64,000 nt of DNA from Prinia subflava (GCF_021018805.1 NC_086247.1:138921602-138985601); one strand, 5' to 3'; shown: positions 14,408 through 29,621, counted from the stretch's first letter. The notes: generated by a model not told the origin, from the letters alone. Numbers and translations: made by a program.

Positions 14408-17400
14408 GAGGGGGAAGAACATAGAGAATAGAGGCATGGCCCCCAAAATGGATGGAACTGAAACTACTTTCAAGAATCACACTTTCTTACTACTCCTTCT
14501 AAGGACACTCCAAACAGATCTCCATTGCTTTGGTTCCTCTGAGTAGGTTAAAAACCAAGACAGTCCAAAACATTCCTTCCTGCTCTGTTTCTAATAACTT
14601 GTACTTTGGAATAACAAATAATTCAGTGGATGATTAAGCAATCTACGGAATCGGTGTATCATTGCACCTTTTTTGAAATATTACTGTAGGGAAACAAACC
14701 TTCTTGGAGCAGGCCATTAGTCAGCTACCTGGCTTTAGGAAGAAACTTGTCTTGAGCAGCCTAACCTTAGACTATCTACTTATAAAGTTGCTTGCATATT
14801 TCTCTGAAATATCTGGCATTAATCACTGTCAAAGAAGAAACTAAATAGGATGAATCATTAACCAAATGTGGAAAATACAGTGTGATTAAGGCAAGTTTCC
14901 CATGTGATCTTGAAAATGTGAAAACATTTTCAATATCAAAAAAATCTGTCAAAAAGACATGTAGAAATCCCTTAAAGTTTAAACAAAGCTGCTTCCTTTT
15001 ACCCAACTGTCTTTTCCAAAAGAGAGACAGACAAGGTCAAAGCAGGCCCTACTCAAGCTGAATGCTGACCCTGCTCATGGTGCCAGCAAGATCCCCTTTT
15101 CCCTCCCACCTCTGGTTCTCAAGCTGTCATTTTCCTCAGGCCAATGCCAGCTACAAAAGCAGTATTAGGAAAAGGATCCAATAATCTGGGAACACATCCA
15201 GAAACTAAAATCTCCATCTTTCTATTGTCTGACATGATTTGCCATGTCATTTTGTGAAACCATTTAGCGAATGGTTCTCCTCTGAGTTAGCCTGGTAAGT
15301 GTGGGGATGGCATTTTCATTCAAGCTTTACAGACTGCCTTACAAGTTCTCTGTGAATGTGTTTTCATATTTGAAAAAGGAATTCAATGGGGATTGAGTAA
15401 CCAGGCCTGCTTATCTACAGAACAAACATAGTACAAGGTAAAACAGAGAAGTGAAATCTCTTGTCCAGGCTCATGAACTGGATTAGTAGCAGAGAGATGG
15501 GAATAAGCCACGTCTCCTGAATTCAGGGTTAGTCCATAGCCCCATTTCCAGGTTCCAGAAAGTCAGTTAATGAACCTGCTAATTGTTTGTGCATTCTCAT
15601 CATCTTACCTCTCTGCCTTGATACATTCTGCTGTGTCAAAACAGCTAGACAGCTCCAGTCTTGAAATAGGAAACCAAGGGAAACCAGTGATTGTGAACTT
15701 TAAACAAATCTTAAGGTGCTTCCCTGTCATGACACTGAAAAAGAGCTGTCACTCTCTGCCCAGGCAGTTCTGCCACACACATGGGCACAAGGGACTGATG
15801 CCTGTGTGCAAAGGTGAGTGGCACCTAATACATCTCAGTCTACAAGGTGCAGGCTTGAGATAACTGCCTAGCAGAGCAACAGATGCACCACTCCTGACAA
15901 AATATATGCAGATGTATGGACGAAAGAATTTATTTCTCTAAGAGCTGATAGCAGGCTGTCTAACTGCCTTGGAGGCAAGGCTCTTAATTCCAGTCATACC
16001 TGAATACGTAGTGACAATAGAAAGGAATCACTGGACCCCTATTTGGAGTTAAAAGCTCTCTGCAGAAGCTAACTGGACACAAAATGGGCTTGTCAAGGTA
16101 CTCAGCCTGGAGGGGGAAGCTATGGACAGAACAAAACTACAGGTGGGTCAAGTAGGCTGTGGTGTAAGGGAATTCTTAGCAGATGACTTTCATTCAGGTA
16201 TCCAGGAGGGATGTAAGGAGGTGTCCCAAGGGCATTTCTCAGCTTTGTGCCCAACTCACTAAGGAAATCCTTGGGCTAGAACCCCTAGGGTTTCCTGCAA
16301 GGCATCTGCTGTACTGTTTTAGGAAAATAATACAAATGGCTATTCCAAGTTTGGCAAAAGTGAGAAACTCCATTGTCAGGGCTGAATAAGCTTCTGCCTT
16401 TCTTACAGTCCAGAGGCTTGCTTTTTCTTTTGGTTCAACTCCAGCCAAAGCACACCTGAGACTCTCAGTTACTGTAATTAATATAATAGCAATGCCTCAA
16501 GCAGAAATTAGGTCCCTGCTGAATGGTGTGCTGTCCAAATGCATGCAAAGATAGAGTTCCTGGCCTAAATAACTTGCAAGTTGAAAGAGCAAACAATGGT
16601 CAAGTTTGTGGGATATAATACCAGAGACAAATCAAGGGAGGGGGTGATGATAGATGCATGGCTTGTTAGCTCCATTTCTTTCTGACTCATTTGCTGTACT
16701 TATATTACATAAATCTGGTTTCAGGGGATGTCATGGGGAAAATATTATTGAAATAAGAGACAAGAGGGACTGTTGGAATAAGAGGAAAGGTGGAGTCAAT
16801 TCCAGTCTATTAGTGCACTCAAGACTCTGAGATGTAGGAGGAGGGAAAACAAAGGGGCAAAAGATGAGCAAGATGAAAAGCTGAGCCCACTGATCCAACA
16901 GCAACAAAGCAGGAAAATGATGGCTTCCCTTTCTTCAAAGAGTTCATTACTTAAAACAATGCTGGGTACCAGCCCTTCCAGATTCTTTCTTTCTCTGCAC
17001 AGTTATTGGAAGGGATCTGTGCTGGCCCCTCTCCTGGCCTGGGAAAAGAATCAACCAGGGAACTGTGCAGCTTGCCTCTGGAGAGCCCTGAACAGACTAG
17101 CCCTGAAAGTGCTATGGCAGCTGGCACAGGCTCTTTTGGTGAAAATTCTTGTGGAAAATCAGGCAATCTCATGGCCTTTGGGCAGAGAAACCAGGCCTTT
17201 CTCTAACCCAAAAGCCAAGACAGCCTGAGTATGACCAGAGCTTTTCAACAAGGAGAAAGTTAGAGAGAACCAGAGGGCCAAAGTCATCTATTGTCTCAGT
17301 CCATTAACCACCCATCTCAAGACTTGATGTTACCTTTTCAGGCTCTCCTGAGTCCCAGTTTTGAGCTTAAGTGCTGTTGGTGCTCTTCTTCCCATGACCA

Positions 17401-18227
17401 ACTGTTTAATGTTTTAAACATATCAGGAATTGCATACATGGTGGCAACATTGCAACTGTTGTTTGTGTGCAGGATCATTGCCAGGGTAAGATGTTTCTAT
17501 CGTTCTCCAGGGACAACAAGCCACTGCAAACCATCTTCAGGGAAAGTATCCTTTACATCTGACTCCTTTTCCCATCTCCTTTAATTTCAAGGTATCCTTT
17601 CATGCTGAACAGATGGCAAGCATCATTGGTTACTTTGCTCTGTACATCACTTTTGTGTAGTAGAGTTCATTTACATGAGTCCATATGCTGCCCCTCACTA
17701 AGTGGTAATGAGATATTTCTAGTGTCTTCCCAGAAGACGGTTCAGCTGAATGTTTGATGTTCTAACTCAACAGCACAGTGTCAAAACTGTTTAGCAGTGT
17801 CCCTTTATAACTGGAGGATTTATTTGGTGGCTGTCACCATGATAAATAGTGCTTTGCAAGACTTAGTGGGAATACAAACCACATGAATAGTTTCCTAGTT
17901 TTATCAGGGGCTTTTTTGACAAATGGTTTCCAGAGCTTGTTTCTGACCCTCATCTCATAGAAATAATTGTGTCTCCTTAAGCCAAAGTTTGTCCTACATT
18001 AATGTTTGTCTGTAGCTACAAATCTAAAATAGGCAGATGAAAATTAGAAATGAGTCAATTTGCCGGTGTTTCTGTATTTAAACTTTCCTTTCCTTTGAAG
18101 TAAATCCACAGGTATTTAATGATACTGGCTTCCAGAGAACACAAGTATTCCCCAGATAATTATCGTTTGGAACTTCTGCATAAATTCTTTTTAAAACAAA
18201 ACAGGCAGAGTGACAAGGCCAACAGGC

Positions 18228-19162
<935 letters not shown>

Positions 19163-19163
19163 T

Positions 19164-19814
19164 GAAAGCCTTGAGGCTCATTTTCCAAATAAACTAACCA
19201 GCTGGAGTCACACTGCTTTGTCTTTTTCTTGGGTGTGGGTCATGCAAATATGAAATGTTTGGGACATAATGGACATCTTGCACATATGCAGATATTAACC
19301 ATAACTATACTTGCTGCACTCTCACCAGAGCAGGAGAGAAGGTACAGGGCACCTGGGAAGAATTTCGAGGCATTAGCAGCCCAGGTAGCTACACATACTG
19401 GTTCTAAAATACAAGATCAATTTATATTATTATAGTTTATATAATATATTATTTGATAATAGTATTTTTCTTAGTAATTTATATGATATATTCGGTTTGC
19501 TTTCTGGGCGTATATCCAGGAAACCTAGAAATGCAGTCAGATTAAGCCACAACTAAGCCAGCTCAAAGCTGACTTCCTCTTTGTGCCCACTGCCCCTTTA
19601 GTTACATCTGGTCTGAATGGATGGGAAAGGACTCCCACTGGTCCCCAAATGGGCAGGAGTCCCGTGACACAACTAATCAACACCACTTCCTTAAATAAAC
19701 ACTTCAAATCCTGCTACATGTGAAAAACATCCCCATACGTGGCAGAGATTCTCCTCTCCCCTGCATTGATGTTGCAGTTGGTGGTGTCACTGATTACAAG
19801 GTTAAAATAAAACC
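19164..19814. other. Unique DNA right of the array, including an AT-rich patch
   Basis: No gene is seen. The stretch at about 19,420-19,492 is almost entirely A and T (TTATATTATTATAG-like) and lies about 260 bases from the purine array, so it would melt easily. The remainder has no recognisable repeat. Confidence 0.6.
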
Positions 19815-20290
19815 ACACCGCCTACAGGAAGTGCTGGCACCGGGTCAGCCGCAGCACTCGGCTGAAATGTTTGGGGTCGGAAAAGTTGCTCAGCTCTCCC
19901 TCCCAGGAGCACAACACAGACCAGCAGGAAGCTGAGACTGCAGGGTCATCCCTCAGAAACGAGCACCCAGCCCGGGACTCTCTGGGAAGCACGGTTAACT
20001 TTCTCCGTGCTGCAGGGAGGGTGAAGCGCTTGGGGAAGCAGCCAGCGCTCAGCAGTGACCGCAGGCCTGCCAGGGCTCAGCTGACTCCCTGCCCGCTGGC
20101 AGCCTGTGCTCGCAGCCAGGCAGGGAGCACAAATGGGCTCTGACCTGTTTGCACAGGGACTGGGGGACAGCACGCCGTGACCCCAGCCCTCAGGACAGAG
20201 CTCACTCCTCGCTTGGGTTCCTAACCAGCCTGATTTCTGATTGACACCAAATCTGCGGTTTTCCTGCACAAGAGCGGGGATGGACAAAGA
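19815..20290. promoter_or_regulatory. Secondary CpG-rich segment, candidate distal regulatory element
   Basis: By eye this segment carries about 19 CpG dinucleotides in about 470 bases and is clearly GC-richer than its surroundings, where CpG is rare. CpG retention of this kind is typical of unmethylated regulatory DNA or orphan CpG islands. No consensus first exon and no convincing open frame with start, splice sites and domain is visible; the overlapping frames of 71-113 codons look like by-products of GC content. It lies about 15 kb upstream of the main CpG island, so it could be an enhancer or alternative promoter. It could also be a GC-rich decayed sequence. Confidence 0.4.
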
Positions 20291-21039
20291 CAGGTGCCAG
20301 ATCCTGCTATAGCATTTTAGATAAGATCATGGAAGCAGGACTGGGCTCGGCCAATATCCTCGTTTGGTTTGGATGTACAGTTAAGAATCCTCTATGGAGA
20401 AAAATCTGCCAGTCTGCCTTGGTGCCATCCTGCTGAAATCTAAGAGGAATCAGTATTTTAATTGCACTCATGTCTTTTATATCTGTGTTAACTCTTTGCA
20501 GTTCCTGGCAAAAAACGCTCAGTACCCTAACTTGGGTCAAACTGTCATTGCCCTTCTCTTATTGCATGGCTTCAGAAATGTATGTGGAATTTTTAACCCT
20601 ATGTACACACTCATTCCTATTTTTAGATTTTAAACAGTTTTAGAATAGACACACATTCTCCATCCACCTTTAGACCAGGAGTTAGGAAGTTGCTTGTGCT
20701 AACGCCTGGGCTGGTATCTGGATTGGGTAGGAGTCTTAAGTCTTTTGAAAGCATGTCTGCTTTTGATATGGTTGCTAAATCTGGTTCTTGTCCTTGTTAA
20801 ATTTGGCTGCCTAGTTGGAGTAAGTCACTTTTCTACAGACCAGATGACTAGAAAAGCTGGTTACATTTTTCAAGCAGTTCCCTTTTGGGGATGATCAGAT
20901 TACTGCAAATGCATTGGAATCTACACAAATAAAAATGTATTTTAATTTCAAGGGCTTGGGATTTTTTACAGTGGCAACACCGAGACTGCAGAAAATGTGA
21001 AAAATATAAAATCTGTTAGTAGAGGTCTACAATGGTTGG
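20291..21039. other. Unique non-coding DNA
   Basis: Between the CpG-rich segment and the CR1 element there is AT-leaning unique sequence. No gene, RNA gene or recognisable repeat is seen. Confidence 0.6.
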
Positions 21040-21452
21040 GAGGTTGGAGCACATGACTTAAAAGCAGAGGCTGAGGCAACAGAGTTTGTTCAGCCTGGAG
21101 AAAAGAAGGCTGAAAGTGGGGATCTAATTTCTGTCCTAACTAAAGATTGGGTGGTTTAATACAGAAGATAAGACATACTTATCTTTGAGGTCATCAGTCA
21201 AAGAGGCAACAGAGATAAACTGCAAGAAGGAAATTCCGATAAGCAAAATATTCCTTGAGGGCAGCCAAACACCAGAACAAGTTGTCCAAAGAGCTTGCAG
21301 AGATTTGATCCTTGCAGATACTCATATCTCAACTGTATGAGGCCCTGAGCAACCTGACTGAATATTGAAGCTAGTCCTGTTTTAAGCAGGGGATCAGACC
21401 AGATGACTGCCAGGAGCTCTTGCCAACCAATATTGGGCTTTGATTCTGTGAA
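21040..21452 (+). mobile_element. CR1 LINE retrotransposon fragment, 5'-truncated, 3' end intact
   Basis: The segment follows the 3' portion of chicken-repeat-1 elements in order. It has a GGAGCAC..AGGCTGAGG start, TTGTTCAGCCTGGAGAAAAG at about 21,088, a degenerate body with GCAAGAAGGAAATTCCGA at about 21,222, AACACCAGAACAAGTTG.CC near 21,270, and CTGAGCAACCTGACT near 21,346. It then has AGCAGGGGATCAGACCAGAT near 21,386, and ends in the tail GCCAACC..TTTGATTCTGTGA. CR1 elements are non-LTR retrotransposons common in birds and reptiles, and most copies are 5'-truncated like this one. Many substitutions and small gaps mark it as an old, inactive copy. No reverse transcriptase frame survives in it. 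Confidence 0.95.
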
Positions 21453-23496
21453 AAGTTTTGGGACTAGTTACCAAATCAGACACAAAAGGACAAGTGTACC
21501 ACAAATTGTGCAAGGAAAAAAATTAATTGTTTCAAGAAGTAATTAGTTCTGCCAATATAGGACTTAAAACTACAGAAAATATACTTATTATAAAGCTCTT
21601 TTATCTTTACTGGTTGTATCTGGACTGCCACGTGTCACAGCCTGTGCCTGAGGCTTGTGAGGTCCAGCAGATTCCTAATGAAGGCAAGATCTTTGTAAAT
21701 TTCTCATTACCATATATTAGAATAATTTCTCAGCTCTGTATCACACGAGTTAGAGAAGATGCTCTTGAAGGACGTGTTTTTGTTTGTTTTCCATTCTGGA
21801 ATGCACAGATCTGTAGTTAATCAATCACAGAAGCTACAAGGCTGGAAACTCATTGGGCTGTTTCTGTTCAGACTTCAGTGATAAATCTGGTGAGGTGGAC
21901 ACTCTTCCTGCATCCACCCAGAAACAGTGACTGGCTTCACAAAGAAATGTGGGGAATAACAGACACATTCTTCTTGGTTAGCAGAGCAAAGGGGAACTGC
22001 AACACACCCTGAAGCTATGATAAAGCAGACATAATTTGCGATGAAATAATAGAACTCAAATCTTTACAGACACGGAGAATTGAGTGCTATATGATCACTT
22101 CTCTCTCTAGGGCATGCTTCAGAAGTGGGGTTGGACCAAATATGTGGAATAATTCAGGTTGAACTGTCAAGTAATCACAAATTTAAGAGCTCAATATGTG
22201 AAGTAATTTCAAACTTACTCCAAAAAACAGGTTTGGAAGGATTGGCTGAGGGGGTTTTTTTGGGGAAAATAATTGAATGTAGCCAAATCTGAGTTAAGCA
22301 TTTTGTCTAACTCCATTCTTATAGAAATTTTGGAGGAAGAGACGTGTATGGATGTTAAATCACTTTACTCAGAGATATGTATGTGTTTAGGATGGTGATG
22401 CTTACAGCAGATCAAATGCCACACAAAGGTTTCTGTTCAAGAATGCTGAAAGTTAAATACTAAGTTTGGAAACAAGAAAATTATTTTGACTTTTTTTTTC
22501 TCTTTATAAAAAAGTGCTATTTAAGCAAGAAAGTGTTTTGATGATAATTACAAAATGTAACAGGGGAAAAGAACTTCAAAGAATTATTTTGCAGCTTTTC
22601 TATTTGTCTGCAAAACAGAAAAAAATCTACTGCACTGACTTTTGCTCTACAAGTCCAGTATCACAGCTATTGTGTGTGGGTTTGAGTCACTATTTACAGA
22701 GCCAGACAAAAAAAATCTTCCTAAGTAGCAAAGAGAGTTGCTAATAAGCTGAAGAATGTGTTCTGTTAATTTGTAGTATTAATAATCTGTTGCCTTATTT
22801 AGCATTTCCTCCAAAAATTATCCTCTAGAAGCAGAATATATTAAAGTTTGGTATTTTTATCCCCTGATTTATGATTCTATTTTAAATTTAGGAGTCATCC
22901 AGTCGAGGAAAAACAATACTTGAGAGTACAAACACACAATACAGATAAACGTGTGGAAATGCTCAAAGGAAGCTGTTTCAAAGAGCCAAAAGGCTGAAAA
23001 TTGTTTGTGCAAGGTATTCCACAAAGAAAGTAGGTGAAAAGCAACACAAAAACATTAAAAAGCTCAATTCACATTTTTTTCCCTTTCCAAAAATAATGGT
23101 AAATCCATAACAAACAGTTCAGCCAGCTCTAGACTCAACTGGGATCTGATCCAGTCATTATTTTGGTACTTGAAATCAAAAGGGATTTGATGGGAATGTA
23201 TGATAGATTATTTTCTGCACATTTTTAATTGGGTGATTTCTTCCCTTAAAGAGTCTGTAATTTTTCACACATGTCTCCAAACAATCTCTGCCAATATTAA
23301 ATTCTGCTCAGATGGATTTTCTGTTAGAGAAAAATTTGGCAGTTACAGTTTGGCCAAAATCCAGTAAATTCAGATGGGTGGAGCCAGGAAATGGAAATGC
23401 TTTATGTAGATAGTATGTTACTTCTTTATGTATCCAGATTTACATATTCTTGGAAGAAACAAAGTAAAGAACTTTATTTTGGTTCCTTTTTGACTT

Positions 23497-23513
23497 AAAA
23501 AAAAAAAAAAAAA
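23497..23513. repeat. A17 homopolymer
   Basis: Seventeen consecutive A. No identifiable retroposed body lies on its left side, so it is annotated only as a homopolymer. Confidence 0.9.
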
Positions 23514-26500
23514 GCAACAGTAGTACAGAACCTTCCTCCTAATCTTTGCAGTTCTCTCTCTGGTCTTTGGTGTAACAGAAGTCACCCAGCTGTATTTAGT
23601 ACTGCCTACATATCTCTTCCCCTCTGTCCATCTTACAGCCTAAAACCTCATCAAGGCACTTTTTGAAATGAGAAGTGATTTGGTTGCTTTGGTCACTCAC
23701 TTTGGCTTGAATTATCAATACTCTTCCTAGGCAGGATCAGTAAGGTGAATGCCTTATGATATCTTCCTTAGTTAGTCTGTCTTTTAGTCTTCTGAAAAGA
23801 GATTTAAGAGAGAGAGAGAGAAATCACTTGTTAAATTAACTTGAAAAATAAGAGTCTCAGGCTTTATGTGAATAAATTGTTCAGAGAGAGAATGGATATC
23901 CAAGCTTGTAGATGAATATTTAAGAATGCCAGTAATGAGCAGTTGAAATAGCACAGCTAAGCAAAGCAAGGCAGCTTTAAAAGGCCCCCAATGGTTACAT
24001 TCAGATTCTGTGATTTTGAGTGATTATTTTTGCCAGAGATTTAAACAAAATCCATCTTCTCATTCCAGACTGAGGGAAAAAAGTGATCAGAAAAATGGCT
24101 TGCACCATACCAGTGATGTCTCCTTGACACAACAGTGTCTGAGGGCAGACACAGGTTTATTGTTGGAAAGATTGTTTATAAGAACTACTTCTGTTACAGG
24201 ACTATTGCATGTGTGCTTGAGTTACTGAGGACATGCTCATCATAAAAATCTGTGTAAGTTATTTCCTCTCACAACCCTTTTTTCCTTTTATTTCTATCCT
24301 GTAAGTTTGGATTTATTTGGATTAAGGCAATTAACCACTATTTCCCAGTCTAAAGGCTCCACAGACAAGACTATGGCAGAACTGGAACTTCTGTTTCACA
24401 GGAAATTTTGACATTTTGAAACATATCCAGGTTTGGAGTGGGAAAAAGATCAGAGAATTCATAAATTTCTATAAAAGAATATGTTCAAAAAAATCATGTT
24501 AATGGAAATATATAACTTTTTTAAAATTCAATCAAAAAGCAATTTTGGGCGGGGGGTTGTTTGCGTTTTTAAGGAATAAAAATTCTTCTGAAAGATGAAT
24601 AAATAGAAAAATATTTTTCTAAGACTTTTGCAATAAGCCTTAACCAAATTTCTTTTTACTGAGCATGAATATTTCCAATATGAAATTTCCACCTTGACAT
24701 ATTCCCACTGATGATTCAGCATTTTCAAAATGGACAACATTTAGAAAATGTTTTCTCAGCACTAGGAATAGATTGGGAAACTGCTTCAAAATATTCTTTC
24801 ATTTCTGTCTTCAAATAAATTTTACTAAAAAGTACCATAAATGTTATATAAGTGTTCTCCACATCTTGTTCTTGGCATAATTTACATGTAAGGTGGCAGC
24901 ACACCCACCTGATGCTTGTCTGTCTCAATGGGACTGGAAAGAAGTTTGCCCTGGAATCGCCTTCTTGGCACCAACCAGAACATCTCAGATGCTGTTGGCA
25001 GCAGGCTGCTCCTTTGCCACTTTGTGATTTTTTGTGCAGCATTAAAAAGCCTTACAAGAGTAGAAAACAGAACTTCAGTTCTCCACCAACTTTCACAACT
25101 GCTCATTTTCGCTCAGGTCCCAATGGTCACAAAGGAGCAGAAGACAGGACAGAGGACATCTGAAGAACAAACTTACTAACTCACTGTCCCCATCAATGAG
25201 ATATTTATCTACACACTTTTCTCCCATTTTTCTGTATTTATTGGAATTATTTCCAATGGGAAAAATAACTTGGTAGCCTTGCAGAAGTACTCTCATTATG
25301 GTAATTCAGTCTCTCCTCCTAAGTTATCTGAATTTTCTCCCCTTATGCTTCTGGATTTGATTTGATTTGCTCTGTATGTGATCTGCACACATGAAACACC
25401 ATAAACTCCATCCTTTCATAGGTGCAAGCACTGTCAAGAAGTAGTATTATTGTTTTTCTTGCTGCTTTTAGCATAAAATATAACATTTTATGACTTTTTC
25501 ATGGCTCACTTGTGTAGTAATGAAACATAATTATACTCAAATCAGATTGGGGAAGGTTATCTGCTTTAGTGACAATGATTAAGAAGAATACAAGGAACTG
25601 GACCTGGGTGTAAAGATACCTGACACAGAAACCCAGCACAGAAAGAAGATCCCACCCCTTTATAGGAGGATGCAGTTTCCAAAGCAGTGAGCTAAGTGTG
25701 CTCCAGCCAGGCCAAATCTGTGGATCTACAAGCAATGCCACCCAAATGTGTTCATTATATAGACCTGTGCAGCACATTTAAAGTTCCTTGACTTGTGACG
25801 TCTTTGTGGCAGGTACTGGCTTTCTTTATTGGTTTTGGACAGCCTTCAAGATCATGGATTTACAGATTATTTGAACACACTGAGACATTTTAATTGGTTA
25901 AAATGCAAACATTTTGCAGTTAATGAGGGGTAGCTTTAGAACCTGATTTTCCACTGCCTTGTACCTTGTGTAGCCATTAGTTCACAGCAGGAGAAAGGTC
26001 TCAGAGTGCAGTTTGGCAGCTCAGTGCTTATGACCTTCCCATGACATTAAGCCCACTGAGGTTTTAAAAACCTCCTGTGTGGCTGGTTCTGTTCTGGCTC
26101 TTCCACCCTGTCACAGCAATATGATGGGGTTCAGAGTTAATGAAACTGGTGTCCATGGATTTTCCCAACCTTGTTCCAAGGCACTCCCGTGCTCATCTCC
26201 AACTTCACTACCCAGACCTGGGAGTTTATCAATGAAGAGAATCTTGTTGTCAGACCATGTTGTATATTCCAGCCTTTAAACTACTTTTTTTTTATTATTT
26301 TTACCCACCTCCCAGCTATTACAGCACTTGACAGAACCTCAAATACCTGAAGAAAATGAGAAGCAATCCCAGAGCTTGAAATACCAATGTCTTTTACTAC
26401 AATCAATCACAGCTTCTGAGCTCAGCATAAAATCAGCAAATCATTTCAGCTTAACTTAAAATCTTCTATCACAACTATTTTATTCTTAGTATTACTACTA

Positions 26501-26548
26501 TAGTCTTTGAGAGTTCTCAAATACTGCACAAATGTGTTCAACTGGGAT

Positions 26549-26583
26549 ATAAATAAACAAACAAACAAACAAACAAATAAATT
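26549..26583. repeat. (AAAC)n/(AAAT)n microsatellite
   Basis: About five uninterrupted AAAC units flanked on both sides by AAAT units. A short tetranucleotide microsatellite. Confidence 0.9.
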
Positions 26584-29500
26584 ACATAGAAGGCAGAAAA
26601 CAATTTGTCCTTGATTTGAGGTATTTTAACTGTTGGCTTGGAGCAAATATTTTATGGCTAAATAATTTCTGATCTTTACAAAATTATCATCATTATGGAA
26701 ATTACTCCTTGACACAGTGTTACTGCAGGGATTATTACGTTTTCACATTTTGCTTTTGCTTATTACCAGACACAAATCTTTGGCAACAGTACCTCTAGGG
26801 CTGGAGTAAAAGTGTGTGAAATTGTTTGCCCTGCAAATAAACTTAGAAGCAAATCTTTTAAAATGGTTTTTGTACCTTCTGCCTTACTGCCTACAATACA
26901 GTGACAATATTCTGGATTGTTTTGGAGATGTGTGCAGTGGTTCTCACACAAACTGTGTACGACCAGAGACTGAGTTTCAGCTGAAAGACACACTAACCTC
27001 CACCCATTTCTGTGGCTGGAGTTGTAGCTGATGGCCCACACTGTTTTCCATTTAATCTTGCTACCTGAGTTGTATTGTAGACAACCAGTGAATATAGAAG
27101 AGTATTAGCAAAATTACTTTATACTGAAGACAATATTTACATCTCACAACACAGTGACATTGATTATGTTTTTGAAATATCACAATACAATCATGCAACA
27201 ACAAACTGCTAGGTCACCAAAGTGCTCTCTATATGACTTGGTAATAAACAGGAATTTGCTTCATAAAATCTGTCTTTCTATAAAATTCCTGCCTTGAAAG
27301 TTTTATTTAGGCCTATAAGAGGTTGGCACATTTCATTACGAGACAAAACATCTCTGTTTAGCTTTTTGTTCCTTCATGAATCCAGTTTGCTGAAAAAGCT
27401 CTGAGTTGTACAGAGTGTTACTTGTTTAAATTAGGGCTTCCCTATTCAAATAACCTTATTCTGTTTCTCTGCAAAGTTGCTTCAGGCAAGCCAAAAATGA
27501 GATCTTTATTTCACAGACGAGATGTGGCCTGGAGTAGGATGGGTCCCATGTAGCTTTTCTGAGACAAACACTGCAAGTGAGATTGCAAACATTTTCATTC
27601 TTGTAGACAGAAGCCACTCCAAGCTCCAGTTTCCCCTCCTACAGTATTTTACCTTTTGATGTGGATTGCCCATAAGAAGGGTCTCCATTGTTTCTGGAGT
27701 TTTTGTGGCTCTCATCTCTGTTGCTGACACAAGACTTTAAGATGGAAAACAAACAATGAATACACTATTAAACTGCAGGATCCTCGTGAAATATTGCAAC
27801 AAACACAGGCTTTCCTTGGGAGTGTAAACATTAATCATACTTTATGTTTATATGGCACTGGCAGCTATAAGACTCGGGAGGGATTAATATAAAAAGATTG
27901 TGCTTTTCACATATTTCTAACTATTTGCAGTTGGGGAACTTCATGGAAAGTCTGTGTTTAAGCACAAGAGTGCTCCAGAAAACTTATTATTGCTAATGGA
28001 TCATTCAGGACCATACATTTCCATCTCCTTCAGCCACGACCCTTGCTCCAGCTAATGAGACAAAGACACAGCTTCACGTAGAGGATCACTGGATGTCTGA
28101 GCAGTGGCCAGAGCTCTCCCATGAAGACAATGGGTCATGGGCTTCTAATTCAGTGAGACAAAATATTTTTGAAAAAAGGGAAAATTTAAAAACTTTCAAA
28201 GTTGTGATTTTTCCAAGGTGTTTTGTTTCATGCTTACATTTATTTAACAATTTTGCAGGTCTTTTAAAAATTAAACCAACTACAAAATTGACCTGACACT
28301 TTCAAATCGAAAGTCAAAACATTTCACTTAAAAATATCACTATTAAACATTTAGTTTTTGATTCTCCTCCTTCTATTTTTCCAGTTGAAGCAATTAAGAA
28401 AATTAAACTGATATTCTCAAATACTGTTGTCCCATTGAATGCAACTTGTTTAATGATTTGACCAGGTAAAATGAAATCTTTGTTACTCAAAAGTAGTGCA
28501 GAACAATCCTTTCTCTAAACCCAAGCAGTTCTGCAGCAAAAGGACTCCCAGTGGGAGCTCTGCTCTCACACTCTCCCATACAAGCAATCAAAGCCTGTGC
28601 ACAGTGAAGCTGCTAAAGCTGCAGTTGTAGATGTTTGCAAGTAAAGACCTTGCTTTCATACAAGGCTTTCAAGAAAGGGTAATGTATGTTAAGACTTTTT
28701 GAGTGAACTGCTTAAAATGCTGGTATTTTTATTTACACCATTTCTTACAAATTGAATATTCCCTTGAAGTGCTGGAAACAGAACTGCAACCCTTGCAGAA
28801 CAGCAGCTCTGTGCAAACAGAAGTGGGAAGGGCAATGGACAAAACAATGATCTGGTAAGCTCAGTTACACAAGTGCAAGGATTTAAAACAAGGAACCTGC
28901 AGGGTTTTTTTCTACATGAAGTCCTGCATGTGAAGGGACCCACACGGATTTTGCTCCATCTCTTTGTTGCCTGTGGCATTACAGAAAGCCACCACAGACT
29001 CCAAACTCATGCCACAATTACATAGCTCACCAAGGCTGGAAGGCTGAGGAATTGCTTTTAGGTCCCTTGCATATTTCAGAGCCATTAACATCAGAGATTA
29101 TCATCTCCATTGTGCCACAGGCATATGTCAGAGAAATGACTGCACCGTGTCTGTGCAAAGGACACGCAGCTTTGTGCAGTCACTGGGGCACCCCTGAGTG
29201 CTGTCCAGTTCCTTTTAAGCACTATGGACCATGAATATTTGATGCCATTAACTCTTTAAATTCTTGTGAACAGCAAAATGAGATTGCTAATGGGGATGTT
29301 CCTTGTCATTACGGAATTACTATTTTTGTTCCTCTTGCATGTGAATTGTTTTACATTTTAATGTCTGCTATAAGACTGCTGGAGGGTATTGGAAGTCCAA
29401 GCTGAGGAATGACAGTCAAAATCCCACATATTATTCTAGAAGCACTAGAATTTTGTATTTTAATAACTGTGACCCCTATGCAAGGACTGTAACACCAAAT

Positions 29501-29621
29501 AATGTGAAGAAAACTCCGTGGCAAACAGGCCCACTGCTTTTGCTGAAATCTGTATGTCAGTGCCAGCCACTTTCTGAAGGACGTGTACAGAGACTTTCAA
29601 ATTTTTCTTAATGTTTTTCAG

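Larger units (their letters stand above)
1..18227. other. Apparently non-coding DNA upstream of the purine array
   Basis: No open frame here looks like a conserved protein. All are short, lack recognisable domains and are not joined by consistent splice sites. The sequence is moderately AT-rich and CpG-poor. It holds minor simple repeats: A/C-rich CCAAAA-type units near 2,098-2,130, an AT-rich patch near 4,185-4,300 and a T16 run at 14,392-14,407. Short GC-richer stretches (about 1.3-1.9, 2.2-2.4, 7.7-8.0 and 8.85-9.05 kb) have few CpGs and no clear gene structure. This may be intergenic or intronic to a gene whose exons lie outside the window. The sequence alone does not decide. Confidence 0.6.

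Noticed and set aside
22120..22180. GGGGTTGGACCAAATATG resembling a CR1 fragment
   Set aside because: Too short. The flanks do not follow the CR1 consensus.
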